The notes below the pieces were generated by a model, which saw nothing but the letters and a program-made list of their open reading frames with translations, had not been told where the DNA came from and ran no database searches. Position numbers and translations under genes: made by a program. Positions 35,536 to 44,164 of a DNA stretch of 57,666 nt are shown here, piece by piece. The stretch's first letter is position 1. Every line of letters begins with the position of its first letter. The DNA is from Bacteroidota bacterium (GTDB lineage: Bacteria; Bacteroidota; Bacteroidia; 2-12-FULL-35-15), in assembly GCA_003151815.1 (NCBI GenBank), contig PLYN01000007.1, forward strand, positions 1-57,666. The letters run 5' to 3'.

Positions 35536-36336
35536 ATGAAAACAGCATTAATTACAGGAGCTTCTTCCGGCCTCGGTGAAGTATTTGCGAATTTATTTGC
35601 CAAAGATGGTATCAATGTGGTGATAAATGCATCTCCGCGCAGCGAGAAAAAACTTCAAGATCTGGCTAAGACCTTAGAAAAAAATTATGGTATCAATGCC
35701 ACTGCAATTACTCTTGATCTTTCAGATTCCGGAGCAGCGCGCAAGTTGTATGAAGAGATCAAAAGCAAAAAAATACAAATTGACTATTTGGTTAACAACG
35801 CCGGCTATGGAATTGTTGGACTTAAATTACAGGATTATGATCCGGAAATTTTTCAGCGAATGTTGCAATTAAATGTAATGACGGTATCCGAATTAACCAT
35901 GTTGTATGTGCCGGAAATGGTGCAACGCAAAAGTGGTCGTATTTTAAATATAAGTTCGATCGCAGGTTATGTTGTACCCCATGGACTTGAAGCCGGCTAT
36001 GCTGCAAGCAAAGCATATATAGTAAGTTTATCAGAAGCATTGGCACAAGATCTAACAGGTACTGGTGTTACATGTACCCACCTTGCTCCCGGACCAACGC
36101 GCACCGCTTTTTTTACAACAGCAGGACTTGAAAATCAATCGCGTTTGAATAGTATATTTATGACAGCAGACGTTGTTGCTAAAGCAGGTTATGATGCAAT
36201 GAATAAAGGCAAAGCTACAGTGATGCCAGGGTTTACAAATAAGGCCATGGCTTTTATTACCAAATTTTCGCCTTCCAAAAAATTAATTGCAAAAACTTCC
36301 GGATTTTATGTTGACAGAGGAAAATATAAAAAATAA
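35536..36336 (+). CDS. SDR family NAD(P)-dependent oxidoreductase
   Basis: A 266-residue short-chain dehydrogenase. The Rossmann motif TGASSGLG is at 7-14, NNAG follows in LVNNAGYGIVG, the catalytic Ser is in ISSIAGYV, and Y-x-x-x-K is in GYAASKAYIVSL. The C-terminal half is consistent with the classical family. The substrate is unknown. No operon partner is obvious; the mini ORF at 36391 and the paraoxonase gene follow. Confidence 0.92.
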   Translation: MKTALITGASSGLGEVFANLFAKDGINVVINASPRSEKKLQDLAKTLEKNYGINATAITLDLSDSGAARKLYEEIKSKKIQIDYLVNNAGYGIVGLKLQDYDPEIFQRMLQLNVMTVSELTMLYVPEMVQRKSGRILNISSIAGYVVPHGLEAGYAASKAYIVSLSEALAQDLTGTGVTCTHLAPGPTRTAFFTTAGLENQSRLNSIFMTADVVAKAGYDAMNKGKATVMPGFTNKAMAFITKFSPSKKLIAKTSGFYVDRGKYKK

Positions 36337-36390
36337 AATCTACCGAAATTCCATTTTATAAAAAAATAAAACATTGTAATTTAAATAATA

Positions 36391-36486
36391 ATGAAAGGTA
36401 TAGTCGCATTAGTAACAGGTAGTATATCCGTAAGACGATTATCAATTGTTAGAGAGTTAGTAAAAAACGATAAAGTTATTCTATGA
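36391..36486 (+). CDS. Very short ORF, resembles an SDR N-terminal fragment
   Basis: 31 codons, MKGIVALVTGS followed by VRELVKNDKVIL. The start looks like a Rossmann beta1-loop-alpha-beta2 of an SDR, but the helix and the rest are missing. The ATGA overlap with the next gene (36483) hints at coupling. It may be a relict of a second SDR or a leader ORF. Evidence is weak. Confidence 0.3.
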   Translation: MKGIVALVTGSISVRRLSIVRELVKNDKVIL

Positions 36487-37514
36487 AAAAAATTGCAATC
36501 GTCATCTTTCTGATAGTTATTGGATTCGTTGCTAATATTTTAATTACCACCGGATTTTTCAGAACTGTTGAAAATAAATCGGAATACAAAGTTCTAAAGA
36601 CAATACCTATTGCCGGTGCCGAAGATATTACCGTTAGTGCGAGTGATAGCTTCGCCTTGATATCATCCACCAAAAGAAAGACATTACCACCTGAAGAAGA
36701 AGAGTTTGGAGGCTTGTATTTGATGGACTTAAAAACAGGAGATCTTAAAGTAAAATACATGACTCCTTTTTTATCGAAGTCGTTTGCTCCTCATGGAATA
36801 TCCTTACTAAAAACAAATGATGGTTATAAAGTAATGGCAATTAATCATACTCCTGAAGGAAACACAATTGAAGTTTTTATTTTAAAAAATGATAGTTTGA
36901 TCTTTGAAAGATCGTTGGTTGACGCTTCTATAAAGAGTCCTAATGATATTGTGATGATCGATGAAAACCATTTTTATTTTACCAATGATCATGGTTATCC
37001 AAAAGGTATTGGTAAAATTTTAGAAGAGTATCTTGGACTTTCTGTTTCAAATGTAGTGTATTTTGATGGCATGAGTTACAGAGAGGTTGCCAATGGCATT
37101 GCTTATGCCAATGGCATCAATTTCGATGCTAAACGTAATTTAATTTTTGTTGCTTCACCCCGCAAATTTTTGATAAAAGTTTATTCCAAAAAACAAGATG
37201 GTTCTTTGGAGTTCATTGAAGATATTCCATGCGGTATGGGTGTTGATAATATAGAATTTGATACAGATGGAAATCTATGGGTTGGAGGACATCCTAATTT
37301 ATTGAGATTCTCGGCTTATGCAAAAGGCCGAAAAGAAACTTCACCTTCCGAAATAATTAAAATAAATTATAAAAGTAAGAACAACTATACGGTTGAAAAT
37401 ATTTATACTAACGATGGAAATACCATGTCTGCCTCAACAGTAGCTGCATCTTTTGGAGATATTATTTTAGCAGGGAATGTAAAAGACAGCAAATTTTTAA
37501 TTTTGAAAAAGTGA
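36483..37514 (+). CDS. Paraoxonase/arylesterase-like beta-propeller protein
   Basis: A 343-residue protein with a single N-terminal hydrophobic anchor (residues 2-22). The beta-propeller has the PON-family motifs FAPHGISLLK, SPNDIVMIDENHFYFTNDHG, GIAYANGINFD and DNIEFDTDGNLWVGGHPNLL, with the Asn/Asp residues that bind calcium in PON1. Known PON relatives hydrolyse esters and lactones; the physiological substrate here is unknown. It is 4 bp upstream of the AlkD-like gene. Confidence 0.82.
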   Translation: MKKIAIVIFLIVIGFVANILITTGFFRTVENKSEYKVLKTIPIAGAEDITVSASDSFALISSTKRKTLPPEEEEFGGLYLMDLKTGDLKVKYMTPFLSKSFAPHGISLLKTNDGYKVMAINHTPEGNTIEVFILKNDSLIFERSLVDASIKSPNDIVMIDENHFYFTNDHGYPKGIGKILEEYLGLSVSNVVYFDGMSYREVANGIAYANGINFDAKRNLIFVASPRKFLIKVYSKKQDGSLEFIEDIPCGMGVDNIEFDTDGNLWVGGHPNLLRFSAYAKGRKETSPSEIIKINYKSKNNYTVENIYTNDGNTMSASTVAASFGDIILAGNVKDSKFLILKK

Positions 37515-37518
37515 TCAG

Positions 37519-38208
37519 ATGTCGATCATAAAAAAGAGCGTGAACGATTTTATAGAACAATTAGAAACAGAATTTAAAAGAAACGCAAATCCCGAAATTG
37601 CTGTCGGACAAAAAGCGTACATGAAAAACAAATTTGAGTTTTATGGGATCAAAACACCATTGCGACGGGAGATTCAAAGGCCCTTTTTAGACAAAAAATA
37701 TTTACCTTCCAAAAAAGAAATCCAAAAAATTATTAAAACCCTTTGGCTAAAACCGGAAAGAGAATATCAATATTTTGCTCAGGAACTGACCTATAAATAT
37801 GTTAAACTCTTCGAAAAAAAAGACATTGAACTTTTTGAATTTATGATCATACATGGATCATGGTGGGACAGCATTGATTTTATTGCAAGCAATTTATTAG
37901 GCGAATATTTTAAACTTTATCCCAAACAAACAGATAAATATATGAAGAAATGGATGGCCTCTAAAAATATATGGTTGCAAAGGTCAGCGATCTTATTTCA
38001 GTTGAAATATAAAAATAAATTAGATACTGTTCTTCTAGTTTCTATTATTAATTCACTACTTGGCTCAAAAGAATTTTTTATCAATAAAGCCATTGGTTGG
38101 ATCTTGAGAGAATACAGTAAAACAAATCCTAAGTGGGTAGTAGAATTTTGCAAAAAAACCGAACTTCAAAAATTAAGCAGATATGAAGCTTTAAGGTTGA
38201 TTAAGTGA
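37519..38208 (+). CDS. AlkD-like DNA alkylation repair protein
   Basis: A 229-residue HEAT-like helical protein of the AlkD/DNA alkylation repair family. YGIKTPLRREIQRPF at the start and WWDSIDFIASNLLGEYF in the middle are family landmarks, with the Trp-Trp-Asp. AlkD excises alkylated bases (N3 and N7) without base flipping. It is 4 bp downstream of the PON-like gene and so probably cotranscribed, and it is convergent with priA. Confidence 0.9.
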   Translation: MSIIKKSVNDFIEQLETEFKRNANPEIAVGQKAYMKNKFEFYGIKTPLRREIQRPFLDKKYLPSKKEIQKIIKTLWLKPEREYQYFAQELTYKYVKLFEKKDIELFEFMIIHGSWWDSIDFIASNLLGEYFKLYPKQTDKYMKKWMASKNIWLQRSAILFQLKYKNKLDTVLLVSIINSLLGSKEFFINKAIGWILREYSKTNPKWVVEFCKKTELQKLSRYEALRLIK

Positions 38209-38235
38209 TGTGGAAGATTTGAAAATTATTCGCAT

Positions 38236-40956
38236 TTACATCGGATCTACATCGATCTGCACTCTTACCGCTTTATAATCATTCCCCGATTTAAATTGAA
38301 CCAATAAATTGGCAAGTATTTTTTTAACTTGTATCACAGAAGATTCACGTTCGATCTTTAATAAAATATTTTTGTGATACAAATTTCTTATTCGTGAAAC
38401 GATAGGAAATTCAGGACCCAGCACACGTTTTTTAAAATGTTTTTTTAATTCATCGGCTAAATATTTTGAAGAAGCATTTACCATATCAACATCTTTATGG
38501 ATAACAGTGATCTCGATCAATCTATAAAATGGCGGGTAGTTAAATGTTTTCCTATCCGCTAACTGATTGGTATACATCGAAAGGAAATTATTATGTATCA
38601 CATCCTGAATGATACTGTGTTCAGGATTTTGTGTTTGGATAATTACTTTACCACGCTTGCTTTTTCTTCCTGCTCTACCCGACACTTGTGCCATCAATTG
38701 GTAACTACGCTCAAATGATCTGAAATCAGGGAAGTTGAGCATACTGTCGGCATTTAGAATTCCGACCATACTCACATTATCAAAATCCAAACCTTTGGTC
38801 ACCATTTGTGTTCCCACCAATATATCAATTTTACCTTCTTCAAAATCTTGTATGATATGTTGATGCGCAAACTTACTGCGTGTGGTATCCAGATCCATAC
38901 GTGCGATGTTTGCCTTCGGATAAAAGATAGACAACTCCTCTTCTATTTTTTCGGTTCCAAAACCTTTCATCTTTAAATTGGCATCGCCGCAAGCACCACA
39001 TTTACTTGGTGGTTTGATAGAGTACCCGCAATAATGACAACGTAATTGATTGCTTGCTTTATGGTATGTTAAACTCACATCGCAATTGGTACACTGCGGG
39101 ATCCAGGCACACATATTACATTCCAGCTGGGGCGCAAAACCTCGCCTGTTTTGAAACAAAATTATTTGTTCTTTGTTTTGCAAAGCAAGCGTAACAGTAT
39201 CCAACAATAAGGGTGTAAAGTGCGATTTCATTTGCTTTTTTCGAGTCGCTTCTTTTACATCGGCAATAATTATCTCCGGCATTTGCACACCGCCAAAACG
39301 TTGGGTTATCTCAGCAAAACCATATTTACCTTCCTGTGCATTGTAATAACTTTCGAGGCTTGGCGTAGCAGAACCTAATAGTGTTTTTGCTTTATGAATG
39401 TGCGCCAGATAAATGGCACCGTCGCGGGCATTGTATCGTGGCGCCGGATCATATTGTTTATAGGAAGTATCATGTTCTTCATCAACGATCACCAAACCTA
39501 AATTGCTGAATGGAAGGAATAGCGCTGAACGGGCACCGACAATTAGTTTAAAGTTTTTATTAAGTTTAAAGTTCAAAGTTGCAGGACTCGTAGACGTATC
39601 GTTTTCTAACTTTAAACTTTCAAACTTTGAACTTTGAACTTCTTCTTTTGAACTTAAAACAGAATTCCAAACTTCAACTCTTTCATTTCCATTGAATTTA
39701 CTGTGATAAACACCAACACTATCTCCGAAATATTTTCGCAAGCGATTGATGATCTGAGTTGTTAACGCAATTTCAGGTAACAGATATAAAACTTGTTTAC
39801 CTTGCGCAATGGCTTGTTCGATAAGCTTTACATAAATTTCGGTTTTGCCGGATGATGTCACTCCGTGAAGGAGAACAACATCTTTTTTGATTTCGGATTG
39901 CGGAGTGTTGACTGCGGATTTGGAATCATTGTCGATTACAGAACTTTCAAATTCTAACTTTGAACCTGCCCGAATGTGATCAGGCGGGCTTTGAACTTCC
40001 TTCCATCCAAACTGTTCTTCAACAGAATCTAAAACATTTTGTTGAATTTCATTTAACTGTGATATTTTATTTTCATTGTCAAAGCTTGCAAAACGGCCAA
40101 CTTCACGTTCATATATCTCAAAAATATTTTTTTGAGTCATCGATTTTAATGCTGCTTCAGCACCGGCAATCTTTTTTAAAATATCTGATTTCTTAACTTC
40201 TTTATAAGTTAAATATTTTTCGACTTTTGACTTTTCACTTTCTTCACTTATCTTGGAATATCGCTCCGAAAGCGTAATATACGCCATCAACACATCCAAT
40301 TGTTTAGGAGCTTTTTTTTCTAACTGAGAAAAAATATTTTTTAAATTTTCTTCATCATCTGCATATTCGGTGATGCGAATAAAACTTTCGATCTTCGGTT
40401 TGAATTTTTCTTTTAACTCTTCCTGAATTAATACTGCACCTTTCTCAATCAGAGTTTTTATTAATGGGTACACTGTTTTTTGTTCCAGTATTTGCGACAC
40501 ATCATTGATGCTTAAAACATTTCTGATCTCAAGCGCTTCAATAATTAAATATTCTTTATCGGAAAGTATTTTTGATTGCTCTTTGTCATATTCAGGATTC
40601 AGAACGATCTTTGTTTCGCTTGCCAGTCGTAGGCCACCGGGCAATGCGGCTACCATCACTTCACCAATATAGCACATGTAATATTGACTCATCCAATCCC
40701 ACAACTCGAACTGCTTTAAGTTTACAATTGGTTGTTCATCTAAAATAGAATCAATGTATTTAGCAACATATTGTTTCGGTGGAGTTTCATGAATGTTGCG
40801 CACTAGGGCGGAATATAATTTACCTCTTCCGAATTGAACCACTACTCTTTTGCCCAAAGCAATATCATCATTCCAATTATAAGGCACACGATAGGTATAC
40901 AGATTAGGAACTGCAAGCGGCAATATAACATCAACAAAATAAGTGGTGCGGCTCAT
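38236..40956 (-). CDS. priA: Primosomal protein N' (replication restart helicase)
   Basis: PriA restarts stalled replication forks. The 906-residue protein is longer than most PriA (about 730-830). Present are Walker A GVTSSGKTEIY, Walker B VIVDEEHD and the Zn-binding Cys set from CNMCAWIPQCTNC to CHYCGYS and CGACG. The N-terminal DNA-binding domain starts MSRTTYFVDVILPLAVPNLY. Extra in-frame stretches at about 234-249, 318-356 and 430-472 are built from dispersed repeats. hepT ends directly at the ATG (TAA-ATG), so priA is cotranscribed with mntA-hepT. Confidence 0.96.
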   Translation of the reverse strand: MSRTTYFVDVILPLAVPNLYTYRVPYNWNDDIALGKRVVVQFGRGKLYSALVRNIHETPPKQYVAKYIDSILDEQPIVNLKQFELWDWMSQYYMCYIGEVMVAALPGGLRLASETKIVLNPEYDKEQSKILSDKEYLIIEALEIRNVLSINDVSQILEQKTVYPLIKTLIEKGAVLIQEELKEKFKPKIESFIRITEYADDEENLKNIFSQLEKKAPKQLDVLMAYITLSERYSKISEESEKSKVEKYLTYKEVKKSDILKKIAGAEAALKSMTQKNIFEIYEREVGRFASFDNENKISQLNEIQQNVLDSVEEQFGWKEVQSPPDHIRAGSKLEFESSVIDNDSKSAVNTPQSEIKKDVVLLHGVTSSGKTEIYVKLIEQAIAQGKQVLYLLPEIALTTQIINRLRKYFGDSVGVYHSKFNGNERVEVWNSVLSSKEEVQSSKFESLKLENDTSTSPATLNFKLNKNFKLIVGARSALFLPFSNLGLVIVDEEHDTSYKQYDPAPRYNARDGAIYLAHIHKAKTLLGSATPSLESYYNAQEGKYGFAEITQRFGGVQMPEIIIADVKEATRKKQMKSHFTPLLLDTVTLALQNKEQIILFQNRRGFAPQLECNMCAWIPQCTNCDVSLTYHKASNQLRCHYCGYSIKPPSKCGACGDANLKMKGFGTEKIEEELSIFYPKANIARMDLDTTRSKFAHQHIIQDFEEGKIDILVGTQMVTKGLDFDNVSMVGILNADSMLNFPDFRSFERSYQLMAQVSGRAGRKSKRGKVIIQTQNPEHSIIQDVIHNNFLSMYTNQLADRKTFNYPPFYRLIEITVIHKDVDMVNASSKYLADELKKHFKKRVLGPEFPIVSRIRNLYHKNILLKIERESSVIQVKKILANLLVQFKSGNDYKAVRVQIDVDPM
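39544..39657. repeat. AAACTTTGAAC-type repeats inside priA
   Basis: AGTTTAAAGTTTTTATTAAG and TTTAAAGTTCAAAGTTGCAG at the left, then CTAACTTTAAACTTTCAAAC and TTTGAACTTTGAACTTC at the right, form inverted blocks of the same family as 9252-9286 and 55794-55912. They read in frame through priA as a Lys/Asn/Leu/Phe/Ser-rich linker before the conserved LIVGARSALF. Confidence 0.85.
39880..39995. repeat. Second repeat-derived in-frame segment inside priA
   Basis: The coding stretch between the conserved FGWKEVQ and DVVLLHGVTSSGKT contains GATTTCGGATTGCGGAGTG, ACTTTGAACCTGCCCGAATG and TGATCAGGCGGGCTTTGAAC words. It adds about 35 residues (SPPDHIRAGSKLEFES...) not expected in PriA. It seems to be a composite of short dispersed repeats. 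Confidence 0.6.
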
Positions 40957-41301
40957 TTATTTTAATAATTCTTGAACCTCTTTTTGCAGGGAAGGCAAGT
41001 AACGATTTATTATGAGCCAGATAATATCATCAGAAACACTATCGTATCCATGAATGATCCTGTTCCTTGTATCAACAATCTTTCTGGAATCGGTGATTTG
41101 AAAATTAGGGTCAATTTTTAATATCCTATCCATTGCTTCTCCTATTATTTCAATATTTCTTTCTACAGCCTTTCTTGTTTTCAAGTCTTTTTGAAATTCG
41201 AAATAATTTCTTTCAACAGGTAAAAATTCATTTATTTCTATAATAGATTGCTCAATATCTTTTAAACAAGCTTTAATATCGTTTTGTCTATCCTTTTGCA
41301 T
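40957..41301 (-). CDS. hepT: HEPN-domain toxin (HepT-like RNase)
   Basis: A 114-residue HEPN/DUF86 protein. The catalytic RX4HXY motif is R79...H84-G-Y86 in TRNRIIHGYDS. HepT cleaves RNA when not AMPylated by its partner MntA at the motif tyrosine. The gene overlaps mntA by 14 bp, and its stop codon directly abuts the priA start codon (TAA-ATG), so the three genes form one transcription unit. Confidence 0.92.
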   Translation of the reverse strand: MQKDRQNDIKACLKDIEQSIIEINEFLPVERNYFEFQKDLKTRKAVERNIEIIGEAMDRILKIDPNFQITDSRKIVDTRNRIIHGYDSVSDDIIWLIINRYLPSLQKEVQELLK

Positions 41302-41590
41302 AAATCAATGATTTTGACTGGTCTATATTTTTACGGATATACGGATTTTTTATTGCTTTATTTTCAAGCAGATCAATCGGTCGGCTAAAAAGATCTTGTA
41401 AAGCAAATTTTAAATTAAAATAATTATCTGCATAATCAAAAGGGTCATTAGAATCTATATCTACAACCAAATCTATATCGCTTTTGTCCGAAAAATTATC
41501 CGTTAATACTGAACCAAAAACATACAATGATTTCACCTTATTTTTAAGGCACAAATTATTAATCTCATTTGTGTATTTATCTAAGTACAT
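41288..41590 (-). CDS. mntA: MntA-type nucleotidyltransferase antitoxin
   Basis: A 100-residue minimal nucleotidyltransferase. VFGSVLTDNFSDKSDIDLVV fits GSX10DXD (G26-S27, D38-x-D40). MntA neutralises HepT by adding AMP to it. The gene precedes and overlaps hepT, the usual order. It lies 12 bp downstream of a truncated priA 5' copy. The solitary MNT gene at 11059 shares the fold but is clearly different in sequence. Confidence 0.92.
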   Translation of the reverse strand: MYLDKYTNEINNLCLKNKVKSLYVFGSVLTDNFSDKSDIDLVVDIDSNDPFDYADNYFNLKFALQDLFSRPIDLLENKAIKNPYIRKNIDQSKSLIYAKG

Positions 41591-41602
41591 GATTCAAAAT
41601 AT

Positions 41603-41737
41603 TTAATCAAATTTAAACAATCTTGATGAACTTACAAAAGCATTTTCATCATTCCAATCATAAGGCACACGATAGGTATACAGATTAGGAACTGCAAGCG
41701 GCAAAATAACATCAACAAAATAAGTGGTACGGCTCAT
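41603..41737 (-). pseudogene. Duplicated 5' end of priA (44-codon truncated ORF)
   Basis: It starts with the priA ATG and repeats the first ~33 codons (MSRTTYFVDVILPLAVPNLY), then leaves homology at about 41635, runs on to TAA at 41603-41605 and stops 12 bp before mntA. Over the 91 bp 41647-41737 only three bases differ from priA (CGC/CGT and ATA/ATT synonymous; AAT/GAT changes N to D). The homology ends exactly at the ATG on its upstream side. A promoter lies just upstream. Confidence 0.92.
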
Positions 41738-41743
41738 GAACAA

Positions 41744-41772
41744 CAAATATACAAACAGTTTAGTTTAACAAA
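41744..41772 (-). promoter_or_regulatory. Putative native priA promoter, now driving the mntA-hepT-priA unit
   Basis: On the minus strand TTTG (41769-41772) and TATATTTG (41744-41751), a perfect TAnnTTTG, are 17 bp apart. The -7 box ends only 6 bp before the ATG of the priA 5' copy, so the transcript would be near-leaderless. No comparable promoter is seen directly before intact priA, where hepT ends. Confidence 0.65.
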
Positions 41773-41784
41773 ATTATTGACCAA

Positions 41785-42687
41785 TTAACATTCCCCGTCT
41801 TTACAAAATACACTTTCAGTTTCTAACGTAGTATGCTGAATATTCAAATGTTCCAGCTGGTGTTTTAATTTCTGTTTAATTTCTGCGATTTGTTTTTCAT
41901 TTAAATTTTTTTCTAAAATAAGGTGTGCTGTCATTGCATTTTTGGAGGTACTCATTGCCCAAATATGTATATGGTGAATATCATTTACGCCTTCGGTTTT
42001 CAGGATTTCAGTTTTAATTATTTCCACATCAATGGTTGATGGCACTGCGTCTAATGATAGTCTTAAACTTTCTGTTAGTAATCCCCAGGTGCTGTATATT
42101 ACCACTGTCATTATAATTAAACTGATGAGTGGATCGATCCATTTTATACCTGTATAAAAAATAATAATTCCTGCTATCACTACACCTACCGAAACTAAAG
42201 CATCAAGTGCTAAATGAAGATATGCCCCTTTTACGTTAAGGTCTTTGTCCTTATCACGAAAAAATAAAAATGCGGAAGCTGAATTGATTATAATTCCGAT
42301 TCCGGCAACAATACTTATTACTTTTCCCTGAGTTACTTCGGGGTGAATGAAACGCTGTATCGCTTCCCAGCCAATACCTCCAACCACGATTAATAAAACA
42401 ACAGCATTAACAAGCGAAACCAGAATAGTACTTTTATGGAAACCGTAAGTGTATTTTTTATTTGCCTTTCGTTTTGTCATTTGAAAAGCAAAAAGCGACA
42501 AACCCAATGTAGCTACATCACTTAAATTATGCCCTGCATCTGAAAGTAAAGCCAATGAATTAGAATAAAAACCTGTTATAAATTCTATGACAACAAAAGC
42601 TGTATTTAAAATAATGCCAATTGTAAATGCCCTGCTCACATTGGTGAGTTGGGAAGAATGGTGATGTTCGTGAGAATCTGTCATCAT
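41785..42687 (-). CDS. Cation diffusion facilitator (CzcD-like) metal exporter
   Basis: A 300-residue CDF transporter. The N-terminus is His-rich (MMTDSHEHHHSS). Six membrane helices are expected, with the metal-site pattern in LLSDAGHNLSDVA (H-x-x-x-D) and a second site in YLHLALDALVSV. The C-terminal cytoplasmic domain (NDIHHIHIWAMS) is also typical. It should export Zn2+, Co2+ or Cd2+. It lies in a minus-strand group with an outer-membrane protein and a Cys-rich DUF6660-type protein. Confidence 0.93.
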   Translation of the reverse strand: MMTDSHEHHHSSQLTNVSRAFTIGIILNTAFVVIEFITGFYSNSLALLSDAGHNLSDVATLGLSLFAFQMTKRKANKKYTYGFHKSTILVSLVNAVVLLIVVGGIGWEAIQRFIHPEVTQGKVISIVAGIGIIINSASAFLFFRDKDKDLNVKGAYLHLALDALVSVGVVIAGIIIFYTGIKWIDPLISLIIMTVVIYSTWGLLTESLRLSLDAVPSTIDVEIIKTEILKTEGVNDIHHIHIWAMSTSKNAMTAHLILEKNLNEKQIAEIKQKLKHQLEHLNIQHTTLETESVFCKDGEC

Positions 42688-42753
42688 GAATTAAATTAAT
42701 TTTTACACATCAATAAAGTATAAATTTCGGCAATTGATTTTAATTGGCGTGAT

Positions 42754-44109
42754 TTAAAAAACATGTCCAAAACTAAAGAAAAATTGCTGGTCTTCTTTTG
42801 AAACAGCATAATCAAAACGAAGGACTGTATTTACATTCCAAGCTATTCGTAATCCCAATCCTTCAGCATACCTGTAATTACCGATGTTACCAAGATGAGA
42901 AAAATTATTTCCCACTCCGCCAATATCAAAAAACGGAACAGCACTTAAAGCCAGATGTTGTTTTAATAAACTAAATTGTGCAAAACGTGCGCGCAATTCG
43001 GTATTAATAAAATCTAAATAATTGGCAACAAAACGAGATTGTTTATAGCCTCGTAATGTAAATCTTCCGCCAACCACATCATACACTCCTCCTTCGGAAC
43101 TCCATTCTTCCATGTATTCATATACGGGCGCATTTCCGCTAATTCCAGCAATACCACCACGTATGGCAAACACCAATTTTTTAAATACCGAAGGAAACAA
43201 GCGTTGATAAAACTTAACCTGCGCAAATGTTTTATTAAAGGTATAACCCGAACCCAAAGCTTTTAATGATAACTCATTCGTTACTTCGGCAAAAATACCT
43301 TTATTGGGGTCGCTCTCTAAATCGCGGGTATCATAAACCAATCCTGTCTGAATCATAGTAACGGTAGTTCTTCCAAGACCAAGTATATTTCCGCTATTAA
43401 AATCATTTTGTAAAAGAGAATTACCACCAAAGGAAAAAATCCCCATATTGGCATATCTTAATCCGAATAAGCCACGCATTTTACTTTTAAAAAAAGAACG
43501 CTCGGCACTAACATCCAACATCACGTTATTCTTTTCAGTATAACGATTATAATTTTTATAATTTTCAGATAATGAATTGTTATAATTATTATAATTATTA
43601 TAACTAAGCCCTGTTTGCTGATTAACTAAGGTTGCCAAACTTTTTTCTGTTATACCGAAATAAACCATGTTCGGGTCATTCTCATACGTACCTTCCATTC
43701 TGACACGCCACTTGCTTTTAAAAATATAAGGCAAATCCAAACCAAGAACAATTTCGTTTTGAGATTTTGTGGTATTAAACGCCAAGAGAGATAATTTCGC
43801 ACGATAAGGACTGTAATCAAATAAAGGGTCGGTTCTTTTACCGTTAAAAAATAACATACCTTCAGCCCCGTATCCAAAGCCATTTACAGGATCGGAACTT
43901 AATTGTGGCACTGCTGTTACATAAGTGCCTTCTTTTTTATTTGCTAAATCTTCGGGAGATAATTTTTTTTCATTCGCAATAATAAAAGGAAGTTTTTTTG
44001 TGCTGTCTGTTATATCCTGTGCATAACCTTTACAATGGAATATTGCGGCAACGATTATTATCGCAAATAGCTTATTCCTTTCAGAAAAGCTTATTAATAT
44101 ATGTGTCAT
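42754..44109 (-). CDS. BamA/TamA-like outer-membrane beta-barrel protein
   Basis: From the ATG at 44107-44109 the protein is 451 residues, with an N-terminal signal segment (LFAIIIVAAIFHCKGYAQ) and a large beta-barrel. FTLRGYKQSRFVANYLDFIN and the C-terminal WNVNTVLRFDYAVSKEDQQF, ending FSFGHVF, are typical of the bacterial surface antigen (D15/BamA) barrel without POTRA domains. The frame is open 55 codons upstream, but that part is not signal-peptide-like. Function unknown. It is upstream of the CDF gene. Confidence 0.85.
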   Translation of the reverse strand: MTHILISFSERNKLFAIIIVAAIFHCKGYAQDITDSTKKLPFIIANEKKLSPEDLANKKEGTYVTAVPQLSSDPVNGFGYGAEGMLFFNGKRTDPLFDYSPYRAKLSLLAFNTTKSQNEIVLGLDLPYIFKSKWRVRMEGTYENDPNMVYFGITEKSLATLVNQQTGLSYNNYNNYNNSLSENYKNYNRYTEKNNVMLDVSAERSFFKSKMRGLFGLRYANMGIFSFGGNSLLQNDFNSGNILGLGRTTVTMIQTGLVYDTRDLESDPNKGIFAEVTNELSLKALGSGYTFNKTFAQVKFYQRLFPSVFKKLVFAIRGGIAGISGNAPVYEYMEEWSSEGGVYDVVGGRFTLRGYKQSRFVANYLDFINTELRARFAQFSLLKQHLALSAVPFFDIGGVGNNFSHLGNIGNYRYAEGLGLRIAWNVNTVLRFDYAVSKEDQQFFFSFGHVF

Positions 44110-44164
44110 AAAAATATGTTGATTAATACTACAATTTGACCGAAATGGTCTTTGATAAAAAGTA

